NCBI RefSeq assembly: GCF_029227915.1
Contig: NC_079880.1
Location: forward strand, 18,062,001 to 18,126,000
Direction of reading: 5' to 3'
From: Hydractinia symbiolongicarpus
Lineage: Eukaryota > Cnidaria > Hydrozoa > Anthoathecata > Hydractiniidae
DNA length: 64,000 bases
Shown: positions 1-12,060 of the stretch, one piece after another
Position numbering within the stretch: position 1 is the stretch's first letter
How the letters are laid out: each line of letters opens with the position of its first letter
The notes under the pieces: generated by a model
What the model was told of the DNA's origin: nothing
What the model saw: only the letters and a program-made list of their open reading frames with translations
Databases searched by the model: none
Translations under genes and position numbers: made by a program

Positions 1-827
1 TACCCTGTCGCCGGCTGAGAAACCTTTCTCAGGAATAAAACGAATATCACCGGGTGTCTGCGAAAGCCGCCGGCATCTTCTTTTTTACTTAATGCTTTTC
101 AAAATATACCGCCTGAACTCCGGAGTAAATCATGGTAAATAATTAAAAATCAGTTTTCATATGGTAAATCTGATTACACGGTAGTAACTTGTATATTTTC
201 TGACATCGGGACGAACTTTTTCCATCCTGATATAAATAAAGAAAAAACAGGCGTTTGGAACGTGATTGGAAGGGGCTAATTTCGGTACCATCAACCTCGT
301 CCCCAGGGCTCTTTTAATTATTAGTAATGGGATGGCCCTGGGGACATAGCTGTGGTGCCACTTTAGTATACCAATAACAAAGTGGCAATAATTTCACCTG
401 CACGCCTGTAATTTTTAACCTTAACTACTCGCTATATTTGAATTGGTTGGCACCAATACCTTTTATTTGATATGGTATTAATGCAAATCCGTGGTCGAGT
501 CAACAGTTATTACGAAATTGTCAATTATTATGAAGTTGTCAACCATTATGAGGCCGGTTGCCGTTAGGCGAGTCGCTCATATGTTGACAAATAATTGATA
601 ACAATTTGGAAAATTATTATCAATTATTATCAATTATTATCAATTATTACCAAAAAGGAAAACACACCAATAACCAAATAACGCAGCTCCAAATAAATGA
701 GATTTTTATTCGAATAATCGGTATTTATCCTAATCTTGTCCAAATAATGACAAAAAAGCATTTCTAATAAGGATATGAAATCCTACGGTAGCAAAGAAAA
801 ATGATGCAAATCTATCCGAATATTCAT
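1..827. other. Non-coding AT-rich stretch with small repeats
   Basis: I see no supportable gene here. A short repeat copy in inverted orientation lies at 291-345 (CCCCAGGG...CCCTGGGGAC), related to copies near 41.5 and 47.6 kb. At about 600-650 an 11-base unit (attattatcaa) is repeated in tandem. A short stretch at about 545-575 resembles the gypsy RNase H coding sequence near 35.35 kb. Confidence 0.5.
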
Positions 828-1114
<287 letters not shown>

Positions 1115-1318
1115 TTTAAAGTGGCTAGCCCAGAAAATCACAAAAACCTATAGTTAGTGGATTGTTTCCACTGGGGGCCACTAGAACAAAAAAGAAACAA
1201 AAAATGATAAACCTTAGACTGCCTCAGCTCAATCAAACAGAGTAACATTTATAATCTGTGAAAATTGAAAAGAAAAAGAATAAAAAACAAAAATTAAAAA
1301 GTTAAAAAGTGATCTCCA

Positions 1319-3640
1319 TTAGAATTTGCCAAATACATTAGAGATGGAAGTCTTAAACGAAAGCAGACTTCCATCACAGGTCACTTGGTCTGGAAGATTA
1401 TTCCACACTTTTGCAGCTCTAAATGGGAAGGCTTTTTTGCCAAATTCCGTGTTGACCAAGGGAAGTGTGAACCTGTTTTTTGAAGCTCCTCTTGTTTGAT
1501 GATTATGACAGTTTTTTGTCAAAAGGAATTTTGAGCGCATGTAATCAGGAGCAATGTGATTCATGGCTTTGAAAACTAATATGGCATCGTTTTTGATGAG
1601 TAAATTATTCATTGAATATTCCCTCTCTTTCCCAAGAAAGGTACGGACACATTTTAATCGTTTTTCTAGTTTTCCCAATCTACCTTGGGTGGCACAAGCC
1701 CATGCCGAGAAGCAGTAGTTGAAATATGGCATGACAAGTGCATTAATTAAAAGGTTTTTTGTGTGAGGTGTTAAACAGGATGCAATGGTTCTAATTTTAG
1801 AATATTTAATTAGTATTTTTCTATTTATGTCAATAATGTGCTTTTCCCATTGCATTTTTTGATCAAATGTTACCCCAAGATATTTAACTTTTTCGCTCCC
1901 CTTCAAAGGAATACCCATATAGTTGATAGTTTTGTTCTCAACTTTTTTTAACTGGCTGTGGTTGCCGAAAAAGATTGTTTCAGTTTTGTCCGTATTAATA
2001 GTCATTTTGTTATTATTCAGCCAGAGTTCGACTTGCGAAAGTTCTAACTCGACCTGGGAGACAAGGGTATCCAAGTTTTTATGAGACGAAATAATTATTG
2101 TATCATCTGCATATAGATGGTGGTAGTTTGAATTGATGACAGATTTTAAGTCATCAATATACAAAAGAAAGAGCAGGGGCCCCAACACAGATCTCTGCGG
2201 CACCCCAAAAGCATCTTCATGAAGCAGATCTGATCCTGTGTCGTTTACAAGAGTCAGCTGCATTCGGCCCGTTAAGTAGGACTCGAACCAGTCAAAGGCA
2301 GCATCTCTGATGCCAAAACACCATAGTTTTTTTAACAAAATTTCATGATCAACAGTGCCAAAAGCTTTTTTAAGGTCAATGAGCACAGCACAAACAAAGT
2401 TATGTTGGTCGAGCTCAGTAAGAATAAAATCAGAGACATCGACTACTGCAGTTTCTGTGGAAAAGAGTTTTCGAAATCCGGACTGTCTGTCATTCAGGAA
2501 GTTGTGCTCAGAAATAAAATGAGACATTTGCTCATGCACTAACTTTTCAAAAATTTTCATAGGAATTGGCAAAATGGAGATAGGCCGATAATTAGTAGGA
2601 TCTGTTTTATTGCCACTTTTAAAAATAGGCGAGACCCTTTTAGTCTTCCAACATTTAGGTACATAACCAGTAAATAAAGATTTGTTGAAAAGACTTGATA
2701 AATAAATACTTAAAACTGACGAACCTGCTTTTAGCAGTCGTGAACCAATTCCGTCCAAGCCTGTAGCTTTATTAAGTTTTAGTAAACTAATTATTTTTTC
2801 GACACTTTTGGTCTCAATACGAGCCCACCGAAAATCGTGTCCGCTAACAGGTGGATTAACATTAGTAGTGTCAGAAGAAAATTTAGAGGCTAGTTTGGCA
2901 CCAACACTGACAAAAAATGAATTGAATGTGTTGGAAATTTCTTTTGGGTGAGAAGTTTCTGTACCATCGTTTTGGACTACTCGTTTTATCGAGGTAGTAT
3001 TGACTGACTTATCAGGAACCAGTTTTTTTAGGGTTTTCCAAAGTTGTTTTGGCCGTTTTTGAAAGTCCTGCAAAACGTCAATATAGTACTCGTTTTTAAG
3101 TCGATTTTTGAGACCTATTACCTGGTTCCTTTTTTGTTTGAAAGCTTCCCAGTCTATGATGGATTTTGTTTTTGATGCTTTCCGTTTCAAGAAGTCTCTT
3201 TCTTTGATGGCTATTATTAATTCATCAGTGACCCATGCCTCAACACGGCCAGAAAATCTATGTGTTTTGAAAGGGGCATGTTTGTCAGCCACTGTTTTAA
3301 CATTTTTATTCAGTTTCTCACATGCTTCATCAAGGTCATCATAATTATTAAAATATGACCAGTCTAAATTCCCGAGGTCCTTCAGAAAAGCCTCTTCACT
3401 GAAGTTCTTATAGCTACGAACCTTGCATGTTTTAGGTTCAAATTTTGGCCTTTTGAATTTTCTGATCACATAAACTAAATTGTGATCACTGATGCCTAAA
3501 TCCATGACACCAGTTTTAGAAATACAAGAACTGTTAGAGAGTATCAAGTCTATAAGAGTGCTACTATTTTCAGTAACACGAGGCTCCGTAATATGTTGTT
3601 TTAGGAAAAGAGTGGAGCATAATTCCTTTATTTTGGAGAA
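1319..3640 (-). pseudogene. LINE reverse transcriptase, with end of endonuclease
   Basis: A long uninterrupted frame, 830 codons if opened at 3811; only the part below about 3640 looks like authentic protein. Its first portion carries the C-terminal endonuclease signature (GISDHNLV). The RT follows with conserved NYRPISILP, LIDLKKAF, a GVPQ-type motif and YADDT at about 2100, then a C-terminal LWNxLPD tail typical of this LINE group. Two conserved positions are changed: the Asp expected after KKAF is Gly, and GVPQGS reads GVPQRS. The frame is intact, but these changes and the broken N-terminus argue against activity. Family assignment is firm; the clade (CR1/L2 against another Jockey-superfamily clade) is inferred. 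Confidence 0.9.
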
Positions 3641-4434
3641 AAGAGCATATTTTGGAGAAAAGAGCATATTTTGAAAGCATGTTACAGTTAAAATCTCCCA
3701 AGATAAAAACTTCTTTTTCTTTTGAGAGCTTGTTAAAACACTGCTTAAAATGAGTACACAGGTTTTCGGTACTCTGCAAATCACTACCTCCAGGTGGCCT
3801 GTAAACCCCACACACGTAAATAGGTTTAGTTTTTTTCAGGCACACTTTCACCCATAGTGATTCAACATTTTCGAAGATGTTTCAAAAGGTGGCTATCCAA
3901 GTTTTCATTAACAAAAATTAGAACACCGCCACCTCGTCCAGGACCTGGGTTGAGGCAGATGTCCCCTGACAAGGGGATTAAAAAATAGAAATACTTGTGC
4001 CTGCTTGGCTAAAGTTTTGATAAAGCCATTAATTTTAATTGGAGAGTGAGCTGGCTTTCAGAAACTCTATTGCAGGCATCAAGTGAAGAGATAGAAAAGA
4101 AACTCTTATCTAGTCGACTCATTTCGTTGTTGTTGGGTGAGCTACTTTTGAACGAAGGTTTTGTATTGCTCAAAAATACAACGAACACAAAAATCAGTTT
4201 TAGCGTAAATGTGGGGTTTTCTACCTGAGTAAAGTTATTTTTAAGTCGTAGAGAGATCATTCTACGGTTATGTGCTCTTCCAAAACTATGTTTGAAGGAT
4301 CTGAGGCAAGCCCATTTCCTTATGATGTTACACAGAAGGAGCAGCAGGAACCCACAACACAGCAAAGCTACCATATTAGATGATAGATGGATAAAAAACT
4401 GACTGGGATAAAAACAATTTATTAACAAAAACAA
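3570..4434 (-). pseudogene. LINE N-terminal region with NPGP motif and AP endonuclease
   Basis: From 4434 downward on the minus strand there is a hydrophobic leucine-rich N-terminus, an in-frame TAG at about 4009-4011, then SGDICLNPGP at about 3940-3975, a match to the 2A-like DxExNPGP motif found at the N-terminus of some CR1-like LINEs. The same frame runs straight into GRGGGVLIFV, which belongs inside the endonuclease domain, so the intervening part of that domain has been deleted. A second segment at 3851-3670 carries CGVYRPPGGSD and ILGDFNCN, two endonuclease core motifs. A 20-base tandem duplication at about 3638-3675 shifts the frame between this segment and the RT frame. Confidence 0.75.
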
Positions 4435-4640
4435 TAATTTAAAAACTTACAAAACAACAAATTAAAGAAATGAAAAGATATAAATGAAGTAAAGAAGGCA
4501 GTACAATATATAATAAATCAAAAAGGACTTAGCTGTCAAAGCAGGAGCTCTTCAAGCTTTAGTCTTCTTTTTTCTTTCTTCGACTTAGCGCGCCAAGACC
4601 GGAGCGTTTTAGATACGTCCGACCTCAACGAGAGCTAAGC

Positions 4641-5113
4641 ACGGAATGAATCATCACTGAATTTGAATTATTTTTTCTCAACTATTATCTTCTCTGTTTA
4701 AGACCAGACATTACCAACGTTACAGTAGGTTGTTTTTTTTACACTTAATATTATTGATCGTTGCAGTCTGTTGTTTATATTTTTTGCCTGTGCACATGCA
4801 TGCGCATGTTCATTCTGCATGCAAAATCAAAACATTACGTCACGCCGCAATCCATCTATTATACTGTATATATATAACAGCATATTTAAAAGTCCCCCCC
4901 CCCCTACACAATGCCGAAAAGTCATCAAAGTCTCCCAAATCATATAGGTATATCTTTCCCATTGTTTTTCTGATTAAGTTGGTTGTTTCACAGGTCTTTC
5001 AAACTAGTGATTCCTGAGATTAAATTAAAAACGTGGAAAAATGTCTAGAGTAAGGTAGCTAGCTAACTAGCTCCCTATCCTGAACCGCTTACTAAAATTA
5101 TGCTAATAGGTAG
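4641..5113. other. Non-coding, no gene seen
   Basis: AT-rich sequence with a poly-C run near 4900 and tagctagc-type runs near 5060. A 95-codon open frame at 4730-5017 has no recognisable feature and I do not support it. Confidence 0.4.
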
Positions 5114-5560
5114 CTACATTGCAACTTGGTCCACATAAGTTCCATTCAAGTATATATGTAATTTATTAAGAGAATAAGGTAAGATAATAAGACCGTAGCT
5201 ACCTGCTTGAACAAATAAATATTCGATTGAGGGAAACCTCTCGTTTAATTCCATAACTGGATGCTTCTTTGACTTTTTGCTCGCAGGTCCATCTTCTGCC
5301 ATCTTCTCTTCGAAATCCTTTCTTTTCTTGTTGGAATGGGGCCAACCCATTCTTCTTTGCATACAATTCAAGAACTTTGAAGTTGTATAAATAACCTCAG
5401 ACGCATTTGATTTGTAACTTGTACGATCACAGCTCGGATACCATGTTTTTAGAACGGGTGCAAAGAACCCAGCCGGTCGCTCGGGCTTAAGCGATCCTAG
5501 TGGACAAGCGACTATTAAATTTCCATATAATATGCCATCGCGAAGTAGGATGAGCGACAA
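5114..5560 (-). CDS. Unrecognised open frame
   Basis: A 148-codon minus-strand frame. I do not recognise it. The middle part has a cysteine- and lysine-rich stretch (SKFLNCMQRRMGWPHS, then a KKRK/SKKSKK basic segment that could act as a nuclear signal), which looks more protein-like than chance, but no domain is evident. It could be an exon of a host gene or a fragment of a mobile element. No splice sites are convincing enough to define its ends, and the ORF start may be inside an intron. Confidence 0.25.
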   Translation of the reverse strand: MSLILLRDGILYGNLIVACPLGSLKPERPAGFFAPVLKTWYPSCDRTSYKSNASEVIYTTSKFLNCMQRRMGWPHSNKKRKDFEEKMAEDGPASKKSKKHPVMELNERFPSIEYLFVQAGSYGLIILPYSLNKLHIYLNGTYVDQVAM

Positions 5561-6527
5561 AAGTTTAAAGTAAAAACATGGTTTTTTTTTTATTCTTCTC
5601 CAGAAAAAATATTTTAGCGCATTTTTCTTAGTATAATGTTTACAATTTCGATTCTGATTTGGCTCGTTGGCGATTCACAAAGATTTGTGAATCGCCAACG
5701 AGCTTGTTTTTAAAGAGAATTTTGTTAATATAGCAAAAATATGTCAGGCATTATTCTTACTGGTCTTTTTATTATTTACATTGCTATCCTTACTGATTCA
5801 TTGTTTTGTTCACCCCCATTATACTTAGCTGTAAGCATTGTGTGGTATTAATAATTTCCATAGCTAACAGCCAGGATTCTAGTTCCTAATGTCAAAATTC
5901 CTTAAATTTCCTATCAAGATAACTATCTAAAAAATGAACCATTTTTATATAAAATCTTTCAGTCGACACCTATTCTAATCTCATGAAGCGTCACGAGTCA
6001 TTACACTTACTTATCTTGTCTTAAACAACTTGTTACTTTGTCGCAATTTTTTCCTTTTCTCATATTTTTACAACTTCCCATTGTTTCATTTCTCTCTTTT
6101 TTACAACTACTTGTGTAAAATTGCCCTTCTATCATGAGTTCGCAAACATCACAAAACGCAGGCTGACGAAGGCAGTCCAGCATATTTTATCTCTTTTTAA
6201 GTTAAATTAAAGTAGGCCAATTGCTACCACCATTGGACTAAAGCAAAAACAAATTTAATCACCTCAAGGAAACCGTGTAGCTAAAGCAATTGGACAGGAT
6301 GACAGGTGGAGATTTATATCCATGCTGATCCACAGTATTAGAAAGTCAAATATGGTAGTAAAGATAACAACTTTCACAAAAATCACCCAGGGCACGAATA
6401 GAACCATGTACTAAATATATACAACTTCCCTACATAAGTACAATGTCATAACAATGACACCCGTAACTTCCGTACATAACTACAACAGCATCATAGAAAT
6501 ACCACACAAATAGAAACATACACAAGG
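5561..6527. other. Non-coding stretch with a perfect hairpin
   Basis: No gene seen. The only structure is the 42-base perfect inverted repeat at 5662-5703, listed separately. The rest is AT-rich without long open frames. Confidence 0.5.
5662..5703. repeat. Perfect 20-bp inverted repeat (hairpin)
   Basis: Arms 5662-5681 and 5684-5703 are exact reverse complements separated by two bases (GA). The arm begins GCTCGTTGGCGATTC. No coding feature is next to it. Confidence 0.95.
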
Positions 6528-6773
6528 TTACAGGAATTGTGTGTCCCATAATTCAGTAACACCATTAAGGCGTGTCATACTACCGCTCCATTCTAGCAAA
6601 ACATTGTTGGAGACATGCACGTATAGTTTATAGTCACTAGACCACCTACCAAGAATTTTAATGACGGATTCTGAAATACTGCACGAGGTTGCTACAGAGG
6701 CACCACCGCTCCGAATAGTATGTGTATTTAGGTCCAAATTGTAAGATTTAAACAAGCTAAAACGTATTTCCAT
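6528..6773 (-). pseudogene. Tyrosine recombinase C-terminal fragment (DIRS/Crypton type)
   Basis: An 81-codon frame with THTIRSGGASVATSC followed by a KILGRWSSDYK segment. These match the tyrosine recombinase box around the H-x-x-R pair and the following GRW...Y region that carries the nucleophile; the register HTIRSGG gives the H and R. The N-terminal part of the catalytic domain is missing. Crypton origin is possible, but the RNase H fragment upstream favours a DIRS-like element. Confidence 0.6.
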
Positions 6774-7759
6774 ATGACAAAATCAACATTAGACAGTACA
6801 AACAAAGGACCATGTTTGCCACCCTAAAGCAGTAGGTATTGTCTAACTTCATTAGCAGGACATAAATTTCCTCCAATGTTAGCCCGTCGGATGTTGACTC
6901 TTTTCCATAAGGGATCTATTTTTGGATGCTTTAATAAGCAAACAGGCAACTCTCCCACAGGGAAAAAGTAATATCAGAAAGTGCCAGATAGATTGCTGGA
7001 TTAAACGAGGAATTGAGTGGACAAGCAAAAGGCGACATTTCCGCAAGGCTTCATCATGATGAGAAACCTGGGACTTGGTTTATAAATATCAACATTTCAT
7101 TAAGATGAGCAGGAGTGATGGGCAACCTACGACTGACTGTTTAAGGGTGACAACATCAAATACCTCGCAAGACATAAAACAATTGTTCCATTGTAACCGC
7201 AACCATTACTTTGGTACTGGATACCACACAAATACACTTTGATTGTAGAAAATTTTCCTCGTCCAGCCAGGAAAGAAACGAAAAGTTGCAGGGAAGCTCT
7301 TTTAATGGAAACATTGATTACAAAACCTGTGAATTTCGGATATGTATGTAGACTTGGTATTAGGTGAATGTGCTAAAGTAATAAAAAATAACGTTTCAAA
7401 GAACTCTGATATTGGGATAAGTGTGAGAGCTACATCTGTTTTTGTGCATATGGCTTTGAACTTTGTGACCAGATATCAAGAAAATAGATCAGCGTAGTTG
7501 GAACTCCCAGCTATGTGAAACAATAAAAGATTGATATTTCGCTGGGCAGTGAAAAGAACAATTTTCGAATCAAAGACATGGTGTGCTTGCATTTACATGA
7601 CCCTGTTTACCAAATGTTAAAAATGGCTTCATTGTCTGTGCGTAAGACAGCTTCTTTGTTGCCCCAATTTTCACCCCAGCAAGATGTGGCAACCACAATG
7701 GCTAATAGCTCACAAAAACTGATACTATAATGGTGCTGCAAGTAAATGGGTAACAAAAA

Positions 7760-8128
7760 CTACCGACCATCATAATATCCTCCAAGGCCCAATTCTGATG
7801 CGTCTGTATATAGTTCAGGCCTTATTATACAAAATAGTCTCAAACTGGAATAATGCCATCCAATTCCAGGATGGCAAACATTCAAGCCACCAATGAATGT
7901 CTTTCCTTGCTTCGACCGATAGAGAAATGTGATGATGCAATTGATCACCTTGGAGGACAAATCAATCAAACGTCGCAGAAAAACTCGACCGCATTTGACT
8001 ACCTTGTAAGCAAAGAAAAGGGATCCAAAGATGACAACGAATCACGTATGGTGCTGGATCTCCACTTTAGTAACGTAGACATAAGCTTACTTAACTTTTC
8101 CTTAGGAAGCCTAATCTTTCGTTGCTAA
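7760..8128 (-). pseudogene. DIRS-like RT/RNase H fragment
   Basis: At 7800-7760 the minus strand encodes ELYTDASELGLGGYYDG, the conserved start of retroelement RNase H (TDAS followed by G-x-GG). Upstream, in shifted frames between 8128 and 7970, are sequences resembling the RT thumb region that precedes it (KLSKLM...SSTIRDSLSSLDP, then RRLIDLS-like and ARKDIHWWLE). Several frameshifts separate these. Homology is clear for the RNase H motif and moderate for the remainder. Confidence 0.6.
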
Positions 8129-8305
8129 GGTAAGTAATTACTGAACTAATAAATTTTCCAGGAGCCAGTGGAACTCCAAGTAATGAAAATACTTTTATAA
8201 TTGTGTCAACAAAAAACTCACAGGGTAGTTTGGAAAGGTGGATAATGATAAAATCATCAATGTATTATTTTAAGTTCTTGATGTACACTAAGACAAGGAA
8301 AAGAC

Positions 8306-8910
8306 TTATTGTTTCTGACAGCAGCGGTTGATGTTATTAAATCCTAACCTAAATCCAAAAGTAAAATTAGGAATAATAAAATCCAGTAGGGCTCTGTTAA
8401 GGGGAGAAGATAAGGGTTGACTTGAAACGTGAACCATAATGGGTGTAGTGACCAATAATGTAATAGGACAAAACCTGGAACCAGATTTAGGAGGCCGGGA
8501 TGTAGCTGGGTATTTTCTTTGAGTAGTTTTGACATTTGTGTACAAAGGTACAGAGATATCTACAGGTGATCCCTCGATTGAAACGACTGCAGAGGCTTCC
8601 ATGTGTGTCGTCCAAGCTCTTGGAAGGGCATCCTGAAACTGTGGTGGTGATGACTGCAACCCAAAGAACCTATTTGGGTATTGTGCAGCACAATGTTCTG
8701 GTCCTGACAAGAGAAACACCTGAGAGAAACACCATAATGACCTTTGGTTTGCTTCGCGTTGAAATTTGTCAAAAAAAATCTTGAAACCCTTGATAGGCAT
8801 GTTGTGCGAATTAGAAAGAAGAACAAGGGATTCCTTGTCAAGTTGAACTCAATTTTGGAACATGCGCAGACGAGGCTCCACAGTGGCAGCTTTTTTTTTA
8901 CACTGAACAC
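8306..8910 (-). pseudogene. DIRS-like pol N-terminal region
   Basis: Broken minus-strand frames. Near 8870-8800 they read a PRLRMFQNWVQLDKESLVL-like segment that in DIRS elements opens the RT (a W-x-x-L...VL pattern). Near 8400-8310 they read SPLNRALLDFI and FGFRLGF, resembling the start of the DIRS pol. A CxxC...H...C arrangement (RCFSCQDQ...HNTQ...GC) lies at about 8680-8730. A related copy of the RT-start segment is at 12.5 kb. Confidence 0.4.
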
Positions 8911-9448
8911 TTCTCTTACTGCTAGTTACATTGGAGGCCATTGGGATGAGTAGCTGTAGCTGGCTAAGGTGTCTATGTTGCATGATAAGATTCTTGCAAA
9001 CGTTTAGCTAACTTAAACTATATATTCCTGTTTATGTTTTGCCATGTTAAGTTTTTAGTTTGTAGATAGTGCGAACGGTAGAGAATGAAGTATTCTTGCA
9101 ACAAATGAGAGTTTGTGCTAAAATTGTATTGTATTTTTAAGGGATATAGGTTCCCCAATGTTCATCTCTTTTAGTTTATACAACTGCTTACTTATACATT
9201 CTAAATTTATATTTTATATTTTAAATGATGATATTTTAAATGCAAAATTTGAGAGATATGTGCTGTGGTTATCGTTTTTTACTTTTAGCGAAACGTTATA
9301 TTAGAAAGATCAATGGCATGATTCCACATCAAGCATGATGATTCGATGTTGTAGCTAACTCATGATCTAAAATAGTTTAGAGTTTAACTTTGTCTCTGAT
9401 TAATTGTAAACGGAGTATTTATCTGGCCATAAATTACTGCAGCTCTTA
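8911..9448. other. Non-coding, no gene seen
   Basis: AT-rich sequence between the DIRS-like remnant and the piggyBac-like element. No motif or open frame worth supporting. Confidence 0.4.
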
Positions 9449-10033
9449 TTAACCCTATTTGGTATGGGCTTTTTTGACCCTTGAAAGTATGGGGGGGGGC
9501 ATAAAGTGTCCGCGGGATGTAACTTTTGTTCAGTTTGGTTTTAAGTGACAAAACTTGGCACAAAGAAGCATCAATATGTGGTGACTTAATTAGTGACAAA
9601 ATATTTAGGTTGACATGTCATCACAGGAAATGATGACGTCATAATGAGACAATGGTTGAAGAAATTATGTCTTTCTTGGAAATTCTTTTTCTTTTATCTT
9701 TTTTAAAACTATTTACCAGTACTAGTATTAAAAAAGTAATATAAGAATGTAAGATATTATTAGGAACATTAACAGGTGGTATAAAGACAAAGGATTTCTC
9801 TAAGGAGAAAATGGAAATCGATCAGAATTCAAATCTTCAAGAATTTTTTTTGAAAAATCTATATTTGAGAACCTTAGTGTTAGTAGTTGTCATGGAATAA
9901 AACTTGGTATATATATATATATGCACTTACGTCATTAGCTATGTAAACGTTCGGTACAACTTGTACCCAGACTTTTATTTTTTATTTCTTGTACTTAGAC
10001 CTCTTTTATATATTCTGCCTCGTGCGCATATTT

Positions 10034-10650
10034 TGTTAGTTGTAAATAGACGCCAAACAGACAACACGTGTTTCATTCGTTCGTGTCCCATTATTATTTA
10101 CAAGATTTTACATGGCGCCCGATGAGGGACACGAGAAGATATTACTTATGATTTAGTTCGACAAATTATCGTGAAAACATCCGTTCTTACAAACGTTGTT
10201 ATCGACCGTATCGAACACTTGAATTTTGTATGAGACATGAACGAGATTTGCTGTGTTTTGTTGTTATTGGTTGTCGGAGATTAAAACATTGACTGTTGAT
10301 TTGGGATTCGTGTATTTGGACATTGATTATTTATTCGATTAAACAAGTGTTTAGCATGATTATATTTTGTTGTTGGGATTTGGCTGTTATGATTAAAACG
10401 TTTCACGAAGGTTTGTTTTGATAATTGCTTATTTTACATTGATAATTGTTCAGGTGTGAGTATTGTCGAGCCTCGTACGAGAGTTTAAGTTTATTTAATT
10501 CCGAGAGTGTGTTTACTGTTTTTATTTAGTAATAATGAGTGCTGTGTTAAACAGAAAAATTGCGAGACGTAAATCATTACGAACTGATTTTGAAGAGTGT
10601 GTCGAGGAAGAGAGTGCTTGTACGAGGGTGCCGACAAGCCGCATACGCCG
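10034..10650 (+). mobile_element. LTR retroelement fragment with primer-binding site
   Basis: A sequence ending ...TTTTACA at 10112 is followed at once by TGGCGCCCGATGAGGGAC (10113-10130), the form of a tRNA primer-binding site next to an LTR end. About 400 bases of leader follow, then an ATG at 10535 that opens a short basic frame. No pol sequence and no second LTR are found, so this is a 5' fragment. The LTR start is not defined. Confidence 0.5.
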
Positions 10651-10690
10651 TAAAAAGCGCGGGCGTTTTCGGGCAAGTTCGGCGTTTTGA
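10535..10690 (+). pseudogene. Possible truncated gag N-terminus
   Basis: A 51-codon frame starting ATGAGTGCTG, with basic clusters (RKIARRKSLR and RIRRKKRGR). It begins in the place where gag would start after the leader that follows the primer-binding site. The 3' part, from about 10640, runs into the hairpin-rich sequence of the host element, so only the first 35 or so codons may derive from gag. No domain can be named. Confidence 0.3.
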
Positions 10691-10723
10691 AAAAAATATA
10701 AGGATTCGCCCGAAAAAACCCGC
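10659..10723. repeat. Imperfect inverted repeat (hairpin)
   Basis: Arms 10659-10674 (GCGGGCGTTTTCGGGC) and 10708-10723 pair at 14 of 16 positions around a 33-base loop. This lies inside the piggyBac-like element, near the 3' edge of the LTR fragment. Confidence 0.8.
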
Positions 10724-11073
10724 AGAGGCCCGTTATATGTTCTGCAAATTACACAGTATGCATGTCAATATTGTATGATGACTTTTGTCACTATCACATA
10801 CATAATCCCATATTCATACAACTGGTTAGTTTAGAAAGCATTTATTTTTAGCACTACAATAAAAAAGTTGATATGACCACCTGCAAAAAAGGACAAAGTG
10901 ACATTGACAGGACATGTATTGGAAATATTTTTTTTTATTTTCCGTAAGTCCAATAAAAGTTAGGAAAAGTCACAAAATTTCAGGTATTTTCATCCAGTAT
11001 TTAAAAAGTTTTTAGACTTTGAAAATGCCGCGGGCACTTTATCACCCCCCCCCCCCATACCAAATAGGGTTAA

Positions 11074-12060
11074 ATTAAAAAGTTGTAGCTATTTAACTTT
11101 AATCGACTCATGAACTCAATCATAATACCGCAAATATTCTGTCTAACATTTCTTACTAACATTTACTTTGTCATTTCCATTGCAATGGTGTGATAACATC
11201 CATACATATGTACGCTTTATATTTTTATAAAGCGCTTTAGCAAATTATGCTTATAAAACATTTAAGAGAGAATTCTCAGGTCGTGAAGCAATCCATACGC
11301 AAGCTATGAGTTAAATTACTTTCGTATGCGAAAAAAAAAATTTTTGAAGACAAACATTCCCTATACGCAACATCGTTCCCAGGGCATTTCGCCTTTTTCT
11401 CGTTTCGTTGAATTTAGGCTTAAAAAGAGCTTCTTTAAGATAAACCTATGATAATATTTTTCACCTAAGAACAGAACATTCTCTGCATGTACGGATGCGA
11501 AGTATAAAACAAAAAATTCTTGATATTGTCTTCGAGATTTTGTATTGTCGTTTGTTATTTACGATATGGTTTCTTATTTTCGGCAAATTAGATCTATAAT
11601 CATTTACAAAGGAAGGACTAGAATAAAAAATATATTTAGCTGCCTATTTACCATCTAGCTATAATCAAAATATCTACCAGAACAACGTGCGTTTTATATA
11701 TCGCCTTGCATAGAAACAACTACTATCAACTTGCTTTTATTCGATTCTTCCTTTGATACATTCCACAAATGGATAAAGAATTGTAAATATAAGGCAAAAT
11801 GCGCTTGAGAAATGAGCTTGCAGGATGATTTGATGTTCTGAATATAGCTGTTGAATTGTTCACATATTGGTAAATTAACCCCACTCGAAGCTTCGAGACG
11901 GTTATATATGAAGGATTCGTGAGTATAACTGTGTAAAACATCATAAAAGAATCTCGTTTTTACGAAAAGACTTTTTATTTTTACAATATTCTGATAGAGA
12001 GCAAGCAAAGTCATAAAAAAATATCATCTAAGGCTTTATTGCTAGAGCTCAAAAGCGATG
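11074..12060. other. Non-coding, no gene seen
   Basis: AT-rich sequence. Open frames at 11694-12014 on the minus strand have no recognisable motif and overlap each other in two frames; I treat them as chance. Confidence 0.4.

Larger units (their letters stand above)
6528..8910 (-). mobile_element. DIRS-like tyrosine-recombinase retroelement, decayed
   Basis: Minus-strand fragments appear in the order expected for a DIRS-type element: an N-terminal pol region (about 8910-8306), the RT/RNase H junction (about 8128-7970), RNase H (7969-7760) and a tyrosine recombinase C-terminus (6773-6528). Each is recognised by short motif matches only, and all are frameshifted or interrupted. The order supports one element more than any single fragment does. 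No terminal repeats were found. Confidence 0.6.
9449..11073. mobile_element. piggyBac-like TTAA element, non-autonomous
   Basis: TTAA at 9449-9452 is followed by CCCTATTTGGTATGGG; at the other end CCCATACCAAATAGGG is followed by TTAA at 11070-11073. The terminal inverted repeats are therefore at least 16 bp, start with CCC and are flanked by a TTAA duplication, as in piggyBac elements. Runs of G and C (9491-9498 and about 11045-11056) follow the repeats on each side. No transposase frame is present. The interior has been invaded by an LTR retroelement fragment (10.0-10.65 kb). Confidence 0.8.

Noticed and set aside
545-575. Similarity to the gypsy RNase H coding sequence at 35.35 kb
   Set aside because: The match is only about 26 of 30 bases with a gap, too short to call an element.
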